Below are positions 20,893 to 32,689 of a DNA stretch of 64,000 nucleotides, one piece after another (the stretch's first letter is position 1; every line of letters begins with the position of its first letter). A program made the position numbers and the translations under genes. This DNA comes from Chiridota heheva (Eukaryota > Echinodermata > Holothuroidea > Apodida > Chiridotidae), in assembly GCA_020152595.1 (NCBI GenBank), contig JAIGNY010000135.1:62001-126000 (forward strand), written 5' to 3'. The notes beneath the pieces were generated by a model. That model did no database searches and was not told where the DNA came from. It was given only the letters and a program-made list of their open reading frames with translations.

Positions 20893-23800
20893 GTTGTAGA
20901 CTTACTTTGAAAATGGGGCCTGTTGCCTTCTTGCTTGGTGGTCAGCATTTCAGAGTGGGGGCAGGGTAACAGGCTGTTGGCTGCCAGCAGCAGTGGGCAT
21001 ACGTGTTGATGGCAAAGCGCCTTTGAATAATGCATATGAATGTATTGACATTGTTGTCTCAGTTCCAACCTATGTTCCTTCATTTAATTTTTCATGTTTT
21101 TAACGGCACTGTAACAGTTAAAGCGATATGACAGTATGAATTTCCTTCAGAAGACCCCAGATTTTTATTAGAGATTATAATTTTGAATACCAATAACAGA
21201 TAAAACAAATTCTCTACTATATATTTTTGTTTTTCACTTTAAAATATCAAATTACATTTCGTCTTTCTCACTAGATATGAATACAAATTATGCCAATAAG
21301 TTTGGTTTCGACATCTTCAATAGAATAGCTAAGAAAAGTTTCTTGTTGGTGATAAATGATATACAGGAGAAAAACATGCAAAAGCATGAAAACAATTTTA
21401 ATTAAAACACAATGAGAAGAAGAAGCAAACAAAATGATAAGTCTTAACTATAAACATGTTTCTTTTAATTACACCAAACTTAGGCAAAAATAGATTGATG
21501 ACTTATTTTTCAAACCGCTGGAATTCAACCACAAACAATGAATAGTAATCTACTTCACGATCTTTGAAATATAGAACGAAAATACACATTTCAAATGACA
21601 AGCAAAATGTTTGGGTATATAAAGAAAATAGCAACATCAGTCTACATCCTTCATACAAGTGAATACATTTTGATCCCAAATTAATTTATTTTCTCTAGTT
21701 AATATCTGATCAAAACCAATATGAGAATATAAATCAATAATCAGTCTACAAGCTTTGTCACTTCACACCAAAAAAGCAACATAACTAATAAATATGTTTA
21801 ATGTGAGAGTAAATATAATATCAAAACCATTCCAGAACAAATTGAGATGTAGGTGGTACTATACCTTTTCTAGTATACAGACTGCCATCATGAAGTTATT
21901 GAAATGATCTAATCTGTTTATCATCACATATCAATATTACAGCAAAGCTGTTGGTTTTATGTTGCAACTTACATATTCAAAGATAAGCTGTATGTTTGAA
22001 GTTGATCCCTAATACTAATTTGTAAATATAACAAATGGCAACTCAACTCAAGCTAACCTTGACCAAAAAAATAGAAACCAACTTATAACCCCAAAAGAAC
22101 AAACTATTACAAGGTTCGATGGCTTAGAAATAGTATCTTTCGATATTTGTAAACTATATGTTCACATTTCAAATGTTTTATGAACATTTATGTTATATGA
22201 TATTTAAGTCAAAGTTCAAAATATTTCTTCATGTGCATATCGCCCACAGTATCAACATCAGTTTATCAAAGGTTAGTTTTCGTCTCTAACGTGAAGGAAA
22301 ATAGATTTTAATTCATGTGTTTTAGTTGGTCGAAACACTATGGTATCCTGCACTATACATTGATAGGCAAATCAGAATAAAGTGTATGCTGCCATAGCTA
22401 AATCACGATAGATGGCATTTGAAGGAAACAAATGCTTATAATCTAACTTTTAATTTATATACATTTTTATGCATATTTTTGGTGGAAAGAATTAGTGTGG
22501 CCTTTAAATATTTTTTGTTCATTGATCCTTCGTTTTCAATCCTATGTTGTTATTCTTTTTGAATATCTCACATTTCAGGAGATTCTAATTATTTCATTAT
22601 TTGATGAAATTGAACATATTGTTTTCAGGATATGAGAAAGTTTTTAGCATACATGTGCAAAAGTTTATGAATAAAAGAAATAACAACCTTCAAATTACTC
22701 TTTATTATACTCAACTTCTCCCATTCAGAAAATGGGGAAGGACATTAATTAAAGTTATCATAAGTGATTCCACTGTTTTTCGGAGGTCAAGAAATACAAG
22801 TGCAATTTGATTTAGGTAATAAAATTAGAAGAAGAAAAAATGGTCAGTTTCTAATTTTTTATTTTCTAATGCTATTTTGTATTTGTTCTTATATATTTTA
22901 GGCCATTTTAGCTCAAATTTTTGTTACATATTGTTTTTCTTTTTCAAATATGATATTGCTAATCAGGTCATGATGATTTATGCCAATAAACCAGCACAAT
23001 GCAATGAAATTAAACATAATGTTCTGACAGTTTGCACCCTTAAAATTTCTACATTTGGTTCACACACTGATAACGGAAAGTATCATTTCCAAAAACAATA
23101 TAGTCCAAATGACATATGAACAAATTATGAATATAAAAGCACTTTACATATGATACATCAATAATACATATATTAGTATAATACACACACACACACACAG
23201 CCCCCTCCCCCTCCCTCCCTCACACACACGCATTCACACCAGGGTTTGACAACTTGACAAAAGTGCTTGCCCACTAATAGTGATGTAAGTAGATTTTTGT
23301 TTTACTAGGGGCATATACTAAATTCCACCACATTTTTTTGTTATCTTGTCTTGAAAATACCAAGATGGGAGAGAGAAGAGCTCTATCACAAATAATGTAA
23401 CGAAAGCCTTGGATGTAAGCCTATCATTCAAATATTTAATGCAGTCAGTCTATCACAAAGGTTCGTAAATTGCTAAGCCTCTTAAGGAATATTGAGGCAA
23501 ATATAAGTATTAACCCAGCTATTTAATGTAAACACAATCCTCAACCATACATATCTGTCCTTGGGCTAAAAATGATCCGCAAAACTGTATTGTTATGTAA
23601 ATCAAAAACTTAATATGAACCACAATACCTCATTTTAGTTACCTTAGTAATATTGCTACACCTTTACTACACGAAAGAAACAAGTATTTCAATTGTCATG
23701 TATACATGCTAATCTAAATCAACACTGAACTCCCATTACTCCATGAGCGTCAATGTATTCCTAATACCTGCACTAGATTTGTAAATTTACATGTAGAATA

Positions 23801-23954
23801 TTCCCAACTTAGTAATAAGCAGAGGTTTAACATTCTGCATACAGGTCTTGTATAAATAACCTACTTAATATACACACATCTTATCATTCAGTATGAACAA
23901 GTGTCTCCATGTATCAGTTGCGTAAGTAACAACACCACACCCACACTTTTCTCC
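20893..23954. other. no secure gene in 3 kb of AT-rich sequence
   Basis: Only simple repeats stand out: a CA run at about 23184-23204 followed by a C-rich stretch. On the minus strand at about 21060-20905 an open stretch reads VGTETTMSIHSYALFKG ... VTLPPL before a stop, without a good acceptor. It is not called. The region may hold further downstream exons of the minus-strand gene that I could not find. Confidence 0.4.
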
Positions 23955-24110
23955 CCTTTAAGATATATCAACTAATTTAGGAGATACCATCTAATTTAAG
24001 AGTAATCACCTAATCTAAAATATATCACCTAGTCTAAAACATCACCAAATTTAAGACATATCATCTAACTTAAAGAGATATCACCTAGTTTGGGAGATAT
24101 CAGAGAAACC
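23955..24110. repeat. degenerate 20-22-bp tandem repeat
   Basis: About seven loose copies of agatatcacctaatttaaga-type units. Confidence 0.75.
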
Positions 24111-24410
24111 AGAGAAACAGAGCAAATAATTGTATTATGCTAAAAAGTGTATTAGTGGGTATACAACAACCCCCACCCCACACACGTATAATGCTCACGG
24201 CATCTGAACAGTACTAATGCCATCCACCCTTCTGCCAAGTTATGTGAATGTACATCATTTCAAAGAGGCGAAACCATCATAATTATGGACACAATGTTTA
24301 GAACTCAATTCAAATTAATTGATTGCTTGAAAATTCAATCAATTGCTGCTCGATTCATTGGTCCTTAGTTAACGGTATATATCAATCAAAACCCCAAGCT
24401 TGACTAATGC

Positions 24411-24487
24411 TTGATGTGGTATAGTCATTAAGGCAGTGAAACCCCAGATTGTTTTTGAACCAGCAGTTGTAGGTTCCAATCAAGCCA
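24411..24487 (+). mobile_element. tRNA-like head of a SINE
   Basis: An A-box-like tggtatagtcattaaggcag is followed 40 bp later by a B-box-like aggttccaatcaagcc. The spacing fits a Pol III promoter. It cannot form a convincing full tRNA cloverleaf, so I favour a SINE relic over a tRNA gene. Confidence 0.45.
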
Positions 24488-24667
24488 GAACTTTTTTTCT
24501 CTAACTTTGCTTTTATTTTTCTTCGCTGATTGTAATTTTCGTTTGGTGACTGTTATTTAGTATTATCTTACTAATCTTTCACTTTCCATTTTTTCTTTCT
24601 AGCAATTACCTTGAAAAAACAGATTTCCCTGGAGATCGTTATAACGTGATGCACTTGGTTACATCTT

Positions 24668-24692
24668 CACACACACACACACACACACACAC
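24668..24692. repeat. CA microsatellite
   Basis: About 12 ca units. Confidence 0.95.
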
Positions 24693-26299
24693 TCAACGCT
24701 ATGTAGTATGCACATGTAAACACAGACATGGATCTTGTGCAAGTTGTGCATTCCAGAACTGAAAGTAATGTCAAAGCTCTGCACCCCCAATTCGACAGAC
24801 AGCGATGAAGTACGGTTGAACTGAGACTAGCCTCTCTCTTTAGCTTACTGTAAATTGTTATCTAAGGTTAAGGAATATTCCCATGAAATTTTATTTTTAT
24901 GTATCTGATAGAAAAATATTTAAGAAACAAAATGGTAAAAAATAATATTAATATCTCATTCCTAGAAGAGGTTTATGAACTTTAAAAAATTTCATGCCCA
25001 CATAAAGATTACTCTTGTAAATGAGTCTATGTCATAAGTATGATGTCATCACAGTTCTTCCTGTACTAATATTTATGTATTTCTTTGAAAATTGAATGCG
25101 AATTTTTCATAATTCAAATATAGGTTACAAGAACAGATTGGGAAACAGTTTTGTACATTTTATTCTACACTATTCTTAATAATTTTAAAGAAAAAAATGT
25201 TCCTAATCATTCAGAAAATAAACCAGATCCAGAAGGTTTTGTGGTTCCAATTTTTTTCATATGCTGATTGATTTGCAAGTTTTGTATTAACTGTCATATC
25301 ATTACATATCATGAAATATCTGTTCCAGGATATTTATTGTTCCAGATATTTATTCATAAGCGACGACCACCATGCATGATGCAGATCAATAAAATAGACA
25401 ATAATTAACAACATTATCTTAGCAAGTATGATGCAAAACAGACATACGGTTGCTTATGTATTATATTTGAAGAATTTTAGGTTAATCCGTGCCTACACAT
25501 TAATATCCATGGTATCACCACCAAAACCGATAAGGCACATCCACAAACCATTGGCTATCTGTGTATTACATATGACTTGAATCCAGTTTATCACATTCTT
25601 TAGGTACCATGATTACAAGCTTATTTCAGCAAAATTATATTAAGCCCCACCAACTATGCATACTAATGAAATTCAATATTTTTATACCATGAACATGTAA
25701 ATTAGCCAACATCATAAGTACCAAATATAAACAAAAACATGTGCTTGCTATAATATGAGCATTTATTTACTTTTGACAATTAAATTCAGATTCATTTGAG
25801 GACATCACTAATCTGTTATGTTTCATTTCTATTCAAGATGACATTTACTGTTGAAATTTGACTCAATGTGAAGGGCTTCATTGTATGACTTTCCATTTCT
25901 GTCAGACACATACCTTATTTTCTATTCATGTGAGTTTGCTGTTAGATATTCTGACATGAGAAGACTCCATCAAACATTTTCTTTCAAGCAAGACACAAAC
26001 ATAATTAGAATTCTTTTCCAAATGCTGAAATTGTTTGTTCCAGTAAATTAACAATGTGTATGGAAAGATGCACAGGTAAAAACTGGTTTCTATCTAGTGA
26101 TCTAATTTTCATTAGATGAGTTATAAGAAAAGTAATGATGACAATATAGAAAACATATATTTCCTTAGTTAAGGTGTAACTTTCAGCATGGCTTTAATGA
26201 TTTTCAGCAAATTTGTATATATTTTTTTCTCTATTTTAAGGCCCTTTTATCATTTACACAAGAAAATCCAAATGACATGCACAAAATATTTTCACTTAC
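24693..26299. other. no gene seen; probable intron or 3' region of the minus-strand gene
   Basis: AT-rich sequence with no supported coding frame. It begins directly after the donor of the exon at 26300-26472, so at least its right part should be intronic. Confidence 0.4.
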
Positions 26300-26472
26300 A
26301 TGGAGATCAACCTGAAGGGTACTGTAGAAATGTCCAGATGGGTCAACTCCCTCTGCAAATGTTACTGGTGGTTGTGGAGAAAACAACTCATTATACGAAC
26401 GAATAGAAGCCTTCAGACTATTTGCTGCTTTCTTTAGCTGCTTCGCAATTCTGTATGCTATAGCTTGTCCGT
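26300..26472 (-). CDS. unnamed minus-strand gene, exon 6
   Basis: The exon reads (D)GQAIAYRIAKQLKKAAN, then LKASIRSYNELFSPQPP and TFAEGVDPSGHFYSTLQVDL. The acceptor is attgttattgatag and the donor is a consensus CAT|gtaagtg. The exon starts in phase 1, completing a GAC codon with the last base of exon 5, and ends in phase 0 after 57 full codons. The first half is basic and heptad-like, consistent with a short coiled coil. The next exon downstream was not found. Confidence 0.6.
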
Positions 26473-26721
26473 CTATCAATAACAATAAAAAACCTAAATT
26501 GGTCATTTTAAGGTCATTGCTTTATGCTTGAAAAATTATGTTAAATGTTAAAGCACTATTGACATCCACAGGAAATGATGAGTTGCTTTGAGTCTTTGTA
26601 TTCTACATTTAAATACATCATTGTAAAGAATGGAAAGATCAAATGATATATGTGGACAATGAAATGACCTTCATAACAATCTGTAATATCTCCATATGTG
26701 TAAATTGCAAATTGTACTAAC

Positions 26722-26852
26722 CACTGTATCTCTTCAACACCTCTTTCTGGAAAGCATATTCTACAGCATAGTTGTGCATTTTTTCTTGAAGGGATTTTTT
26801 CCCTCCCTTCCATTGCTTACAACACATCCACAAAGTCCTTATTGTCTTTTTG
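26722..26852 (-). CDS. unnamed minus-strand gene, exon 5 (start uncertain)
   Basis: The exon reads KKTIRTLWMCCKQWKGGKK then QEKMHNYAVEYAFQKEVLK and RYS, ending AGT G|gttagt. The left frame is closed by TAG just upstream. The acceptor must follow an in-frame AG at 26854-26853 or 26839-26838 to match the phase left by exon 4. Both acceptors lack a good pyrimidine tract, so the 5' boundary is a guess and another small exon could intervene. Confidence 0.45.
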
Positions 26853-27639
26853 CTATCGGACCCCTATCTTCCAATGCCTTTCAATCCTTGGGATTTTTTC
26901 CTGTGCTCTGAAAAAATTGCAAAGCAGAAAATTTCAATGTGATATTCTTTCAAACACGAAATAAATATAAAGTTGTCTAAAAACAACATGCTTGATTATT
27001 ATAAGCAGTATGAGGGCCATCAGAAGCATAAACATTTACCACTCTAATTGAATGACTGATGTAGATTATTTCCTGTAATTCAATTTTTTTTCTCAAGATA
27101 TCATAGACACAGCTTGATGCATCTTAAAACTACATTATCAAGCCCCTCTATTTCTCCCTTTTATTAATTAGAACCACATTTTCTTAGTTGCTGTAGCATT
27201 ACAAACTCAATAGCCTACATAATGCAAATGGTTTTTCACATTAATATTTATCTATGTGTACTTGTTGAAATTATGGACCTTGGTTTGCAATTTTCTGTAA
27301 ATTCATAATAAGAAGAGTATAGTATTACTAATATTCTTTGCCCTCATGAAAGTAAATTGTAGTTTCTAAAGATATTGACAGTCAAAAACAGTCTTGGACC
27401 CATTTTAAGAGTCATTAATATTTCGAAAACGGCGTGGTGAACATATCATGTTTTCTTGTTTTAATAACCATAATGACATTTTAATTTGTTATTTGTACTA
27501 GATAGCAAAGGATTGAAAAACATTTGGGATGAAAAAGTTCCCTCACATGAATCTTACAAAACATTGTATATGAAATTAATTTGCAATCTCTCTTCTTACA
27601 CTACAATAACAAGTAGAATAACAGCACTCTGTAGAGCGC

Positions 27640-28395
27640 ATACCTCCACCCCCGTTGCAATTCCAACATGCCTAGAATAGTTTTAGAATTCATTCAATCC
27701 CCATACCCAATATAATCTACCTCAGAAATTCTAGGCCGACAAAGATTCTTCCCCAAGTTTTGATCTGAAGGATCATTTGCATTCTGAACACTTAAAGATT
27801 ATCTTATGACTGGTTTCTTCCAAGGCCATAATGTTTTCAGCTTCATTCAGGCTAAGCATTCATTGTTTGAGCTCCAATCAGTTAAGATTCACATTCCATC
27901 AGTTTCCATTCATGGCACAAACAAATTGTGTTATCTGATTTACTTTGCTTTGAGTCAAAAAAATTGATTGTTGGATTTCTTTCATGGCATGAATTCATTG
28001 TTCACCACATTCAATTGAAAAGTTTAAACTGTTTTAACAAACCTTACCCTTAACATCCCACTCCTTGAATTCTGCCCTTCCCTTGTACCGATAAGTCCCA
28101 AATTTAAATCACTTGATCCTTAAGCAATAATAAAACCACACATCAAATTGAATCAAAATCCCATCATCAGTTCTTGAGATAGTTCTAATGACAGAAAAAC
28201 TCACCCTAAAACGTCCCCACCCCTCCATTTAGGCCCTTCCCCTGTTCCGATATGTCCAAATTGAATCAAAATCCAATCATTAGTTATTGAGATATCTTGA
28301 TGACAGACAAACAGGGGTGAAAACATAACCTCCTTCCAACTTTGTTGGCAGAGGTAGGTTAACTTTGTTGGTGGCGGTAATTATACATCAACTTA
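27640..28395. mobile_element. interspersed repeat bordered by TACCTCC/GGAGGTA-like ends
   Basis: The left border reads gcatacctccacccccgttg and the right border gttggcagaggtag followed by gttggtggcggtaatta. Inside are two similar passages reading caaattgaatcaaaatccca / ccaaattgaatcaaaatcca and a gacagacaaacaggggtgaa segment. This is a common non-coding repeat type in animal genomes. Its superfamily is not clear to me. Confidence 0.6.
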
Positions 28396-28479
28396 TATAG
28401 CTCTTTTGCTAAGGCCTCAAAGTGCTTATACTATTATGTGCCATCATCTCACAAACTTAACTTTTTAAGTCCCTGGGAC

Positions 28480-28680
28480 TATTGTCAACTGCGCAGCCAT
28501 TAGGCGCAGCAGTCATTGAACTGATCAGGTACTATCACCCGCTCTGATACCTTATGCCAAGCACCAAGCAAAAGGATAGCAGCTCGCATTTGAAAGTCTT
28601 TGGTTTGACCAAGTTTGGAAACGAATCTTAACCTAACAACTGAAAGGCATGTCCTATACCAACTGCTCTAAACAGTTGGT
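28480..28680 (-). mobile_element. tRNA-derived SINE
   Basis: On the minus strand the head reads tagagcagttggtatagga, then gcctttcagttgttaggtta with a B-box-like agattcg. A body containing ctgctatccttttgcttggt follows. It lies in intron 4 of the unnamed gene, in the gene's own orientation. Confidence 0.5.
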
Positions 28681-28769
28681 TAAAAACAAAATACTAAATT
28701 GATCTAAAACACAGTATTGCAAAATACTATTACAAGATACTGTTAATTTTTCAAAATTAAGAAACTTAC

Positions 28770-28832
28770 TGATTGAGATGTGTGTTAAGAATGGAGATTT
28801 GCTCATGATCATCACATAAAGCAAGCTCTTGT
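28770..28832 (-). CDS. unnamed minus-strand gene, exon 4
   Basis: 63 bp reading (R)QELALCDDHEQISILNTHLN plus two bases of the next codon. The acceptor is tttctttattgtag and the donor is CA|gtaagt, both strong. The phases match exon 3 on one side and a phase-2 acceptor on the other. Confidence 0.65.
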
Positions 28833-29933
28833 CTACAATAAAGAAATCATTTCTAAAATATAATATGAAACCTTAATAGAAAAATATCAAATGTAAGTTT
28901 ATTAATAAAGCCTAAAAAAAAATATAATCTAAAATATGTAATACTGAAACAAGTATAATACTGTTTTAAATCAGTTACACAACACTACTAATGTACTATG
29001 GACAACTGCAGACAACTTTAATTGAACCAACTTAAAATCTAAGAAAAACCTTAAAAACAGCAAGAAAAATAATTTTGGATATTGCAATACTTGCATTTAT
29101 CAAAAAGTTTGAGAATTATTACAAACAAAACATTTAAACATTCAACATTAGTTGAAATTGTTTCAAGAGTTTAAAGTTTTCAAAAGTTTTTTTTATTTTT
29201 ATTGGAAGTGTCCAGCTCAGTCGTATATGTGTAGAAATGACTGGTGTAGTAAGTCATCTATGGAAAGTTGGCATCATCATCTTCACATACTTAATGTTAA
29301 TGTATTTTAAAGAAAATTTATTTAAAATTTTTACTATCTAAATTAATTTTTCCTCTATTTTTGTTCAGGTGGATATCCCATGCTTTTTAAGCCACAAAAT
29401 CTCGAACAAAATATGATAGAATACATCAAGACTGAGGCATCTGAGGGTATGACATCACAGCTAGTGTGAATTCAGTCATTTTGACACAAATGGTACCAAA
29501 CTTAAAACTTAAAAGATATCTCCGTAGAAGAATAAGAGTTTTGAATGCTTTCTTCATTATTTTGTTTCTATTGAATTCCTCTTTCATATAAGATGAGATT
29601 ATATTGCTTGACCCCTCAACTAATCCTTTAACATGATAGCTAAATGCAGAATGATGGACTATGCTTCCAAAAATGTAACTTTTTACTTAATTACAATCAG
29701 TAATGTCCATCAACTTATTTGTGTATGCAAATTAAAAACAACAGATATGATGTGCTTCTAGCAATAACTACTATAAATCAACATTTTATTATTTAAGTGA
29801 CATTTTCAAACAAATTTGAATAATAAATGAAAAATATCTTAGAAAAGGCTGAAAGAATATATATGGCTAGCCAAACAAAACAAAAAAAACTTGATTGACA
29901 TGTTGTAATGCATTAAATGCAAAAAACGCCTAC
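28833..29933 (-). other. intron 3 of the unnamed gene
   Basis: AT-rich, with a repeat block at 29390-29640. No other feature seen. Confidence 0.5.
29390..29640. repeat. interspersed repeat block shared with 39285-39360 (inverted)
   Basis: The segment cctctttcatataagatgag ... gacccctcaactaatccttt is the reverse complement of ttaaaggattagttaagggg ... atcttatatgaaagaggg at 39293-39343. It is a short shared module of unknown family. Confidence 0.6.
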
Positions 29934-29994
29934 CTCAAATCATACAGCAGTTGCAGATTCCTAACATATTCTTCCTTCCAATTTCTGTTCTTCT
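29934..29994 (-). CDS. unnamed minus-strand gene, exon 3
   Basis: 61 bp reading (K)KNRNWKEEYVRNLQLLYDL(R). The acceptor is tttcatccaatacag and the donor TTGAG|gtaggc. It begins with two bases that complete a codon begun in exon 2 and ends with two bases completed by exon 4. Confidence 0.65.
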
Positions 29995-30608
29995 CTGTAT
30001 TGGATGAAAGAACATCAAAGAGTTATCAAGTATACAACCAACCATCAACTTGAATCAAAAATAAAGAACTATCTACCATATATTAAATTCAATTCTCGTG
30101 ATTTCTTGTTAGGTACCCCTATATTTATTTCAAACAAAGGACTATGGAGATATAGTAAGTTTTATATAAATGAAACACCACATAATTATGAGAAGAATCG
30201 TGCATAATTATTTACATATTTTGAGTTATCAATAATTATTTTCAATCAATATTCTTTCAATTTAAACATAGTTTTTGATGTAGTAAAAAAAAGATATCTG
30301 AAAATTACTATGTTATTTTTCAATTTTGCTCTTTGAATACAGTTTCTGTTTAATTTCCAATAACCTTTCTAGTTAAATTTTCAACATACTATACAATGGT
30401 CATTTTCTTTGTCTGCTTTTGATGCTGTTTTCATGCTTTATTTCTTATAAAAGCAATAAATAATATAATGCACCTAATTTCGATATCATTCAAATACATT
30501 TTCAGTCATTGGGCTTACCTTTATGTAATAAACATGCTGCATGGAAAATAGATAAATGTCAATTTCAGGATGATTTACTTAATATGATAAACTTATGAAT
30601 AAACTTAC
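29995..30608 (-). other. intron 2 of the unnamed gene
   Basis: AT-rich. The frame at 30004-30207 on the other strand has no support. Confidence 0.5.
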
Positions 30609-30690
30609 TTTTTGAGGCATTCTTTTTCGATGTCAGAGATTGTTTCTCATCAACCCGCCTGTTTCTCATCAACCCGCCACTGTCTAATGT
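30609..30690 (-). CDS. unnamed minus-strand gene, exon 2
   Basis: 82 bp reading TLDSGGLMRNRRVDEKQSL then TSKKNASK. The acceptor is gtaatgtttccgttgcag and the donor AAAAA|gtaagttt. It contains a perfect 19-bp direct duplication (ggcgggttgatgagaaaca, 30643-30680) that shifts the reading frame between its two halves. The present frame from exon 1 is open through both copies. Without one copy the exon would be closed in that frame. Confidence 0.6.
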
Positions 30691-31026
30691 CTGCAACGGA
30701 AACATTACCTGCATATACAAAGTTGACATAATGTTATATGAAACTCATTTCTAAGGTCTTTACTGTAATTTTCATAGCTGTAAAAACAGTTATCAATTTC
30801 AAATTTATACAAATTTCTAGATATTCAAATACAAAGTTTTTCAAAATCAATTTGAATAACTACTTTCTAATGCACAACAGTAAAATTGTAAAGAGCAATT
30901 ACTGTATTTAACTTATAGTAAACAATGGCATCCTTGTTATAGTAACAAATATGCCACTGCCTACACTATTTAAGGGAGAGTTCAATTCTATTAAGTCTCA
31001 ATTCCATCAAGCCTCAAGGGTTAACA

Positions 31027-31365
31027 GAGCCAGTGCTTATATCCTGTTTCCTAGTTGCTTAATAGAATTACTTTGACTCCCATCTGGATGGGGCATCAGT
31101 CCATCACATGTTTAGCGGACGGGATTACGTGACTCCCATCTGGATGGGGGCACCAGTCCATCGCATGTGGCAACCAGAGCCAGTGCTTATATCTGGTTTC
31201 CTAGCTGCTTAGCGGACGGGATTACGTGACTCCCATCTGGATGGGGCACCAGTCCATTGCATGTGCCAAACAGAGCCAGTGCTTGTATTCGGTTTCCTAG
31301 TTGCTTAGCGGACGGGATTACGTGACTCCCATCTGGATGGGGCACCAGTCCATCGCATGTTTAAC
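31027..31365. repeat. tandem repeat of about 96 bp, about 3.5 copies
   Basis: Units contain cagagccagtgcttatatct, gcttagcggacgggattacg and gactcccatctggatggggc followed by accagtccatcgcatgt. The first junction is a shortened copy. Confidence 0.92.
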
Positions 31366-31449
31366 TCCCCGATGTACTGGCACTCATTTCACAGCCTAGT
31401 GAAGCTAAGCAAATGGGATAAAGTGTCTTACTCAATGACACTGCACAGC

Positions 31450-31526
31450 ATATTAGCTGATCGAGATTCGATTCCAGTACCCTTGGAGTACGAGACTGAC
31501 TCGCAAACCACTGGGCTACTACTGAG
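31450..31526 (-). mobile_element. tRNA-like head of a SINE
   Basis: On the minus strand: gtagcccagtggtttgcgag (A box), then gtactggaatcgaatctcga (B box) about 40 bp on. It directly adjoins the 96-bp repeat, so the repeat may be the amplified body of this SINE. Confidence 0.55.
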
Positions 31527-31539
31527 ATTGTAGATTTCC

Positions 31540-31640
31540 TCGAAAATGGAAGAAAACACACCGAAAATTAAAGGAATTTTCTAAAAAATGAAGAAATTGA
31601 AAGAGATTTCCCGAAAATTAAAGATTTCCGGAAGAAAGAT
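31540..31640. repeat. degenerate oligopurine array
   Basis: Words such as gaagaaattgaaagagattt and ccgaaaattaaag, the reverse-complement style of the arrays at 16435-17175. Confidence 0.6.
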
Positions 31641-31984
31641 GCCATGGAACCTGACTCTTCAAAATCAATTCGTTAAACTCTCATTATTTGGGGAGGACGG
31701 AAGGAAAGGGGAAGGGGGAGAGAATGTACTTGGCCCATAACACATTTCTTGGGGAACCTTGGCCCCCCGGGTCTTACACTACTGAATTTCATGCACCGTT
31801 TAGACTGTTAGCAGTTAGATGGCAGATAAATTTATCGAGTTAATTATAGTTGACGGTAGTAAAGTCATAATTTCCTTTCAGTATAGGCAGTAGTTATAAG
31901 GCCACGAGACGGCGGCCCTTAAACATACATTTTTGCTTAAAGTTTATAGCATTCTATCTTTTCAAATCAATTTCTGTTGCATAC

Positions 31985-32059
31985 CTGCATATCTATCAAT
32001 AATTTTACTAGATACTTTCCTCTCAAAAGTTCATAAATTTGGGGATTCTTTGAAATCAT
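31985..32059 (-). CDS. unnamed minus-strand gene, first coding exon
   Basis: I do not recognise this protein. The exon is 25 codons reading MISKNPQIYELLRGKYLVKL and then LIDMQ, ending CAG|gtatgc in phase 0. An in-frame TGA lies immediately before the ATG, which supports this ATG as the start. Six exons (32059-31985, 30690-30609, 29994-29934, 28832-28770, about 26852-26722, 26472-26300) join without a phase conflict, giving about 195 residues before the gene continues to lower coordinates. The product is hydrophilic, rich in Lys, Asn and Leu, with no signal peptide or membrane segment visible and weak coiled-coil tendency. I have no evidence for its function. A resemblance of the last exon to tail regions of KDZ-type transposase proteins is only an impression. 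Confidence 0.6.
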
Positions 32060-32685
32060 TCAATTTTCTTTGACGAAGTTACATGCATGGAAACGATGCC
32101 ATAATTATTAATGCAATTCCATCTTACATAAAGAGTTTCATAATCATCATCTGATTATACTTCTAATAACATCATTACAGTACTCATGGGCGTAAGAGCT
32201 CAACTTTATTTAGAGAGTGACAGGTATATTGCCAGAAAATGGTGCTTTACTGGCATCTAAAAAATTTGAAAAGCCAAAAAAAAAAAAAAAATTCCATAAA
32301 TAAATTTTATCATATAAAAACCGGAACAAAATGGAAAATGTCATACTTATTTCTAGAATTCAAATTTTATTCAGTTTTAAGTTGTAAATAATGCAGCATT
32401 ACCATAACCTGTATGCACGATAGAACACATTGTTTATTCAATGTGAATCATAAGATCGTGTTCATTAATATATATTATGTGAAATTCCTAACATGCACAG
32501 TTTTAAAAACACACGGCGTTATTCATAGTATACATACAGGGTTGTATGTAAGAGGGTGGGATCATTATTGATACAAGAAATCAAAGGTCGAGCTTCAGCA
32601 GCATTGATGGGCGATTCCATGTGTGTCGTATACGGGACATTCAGACACAATTTCCTTGAGAATTGAGCAGAAAGGCCATAGAAAA
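32060..32685. other. upstream flank of the unnamed gene
   Basis: AT-rich. A poly(A) run sits at 32278-32291. No TATA box or other promoter element can be assigned with confidence. Confidence 0.35.
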
Positions 32686-32689
32686 GTAT

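Larger units (their letters stand above)
26853..28769 (-). other. intron 4 of the unnamed gene, with transposon sequence
   Basis: It contains the TACCTCC-bordered element at 27640-28395 and a SINE at 28480-28680. No coding frame inside is supported. Confidence 0.45.
30691..31984 (-). other. intron 1 of the unnamed gene
   Basis: Begins after CAG|gtatgc of exon 1. It contains a 96-bp tandem repeat, a SINE head and an oligopurine array, listed separately. Confidence 0.55.

Noticed and set aside
20862-21083. Minus-strand frame and alternative frame ending VTLPPL
   Set aside because: No pyrimidine-rich acceptor upstream and no recognisable motif; cannot be tied to the minus-strand gene.
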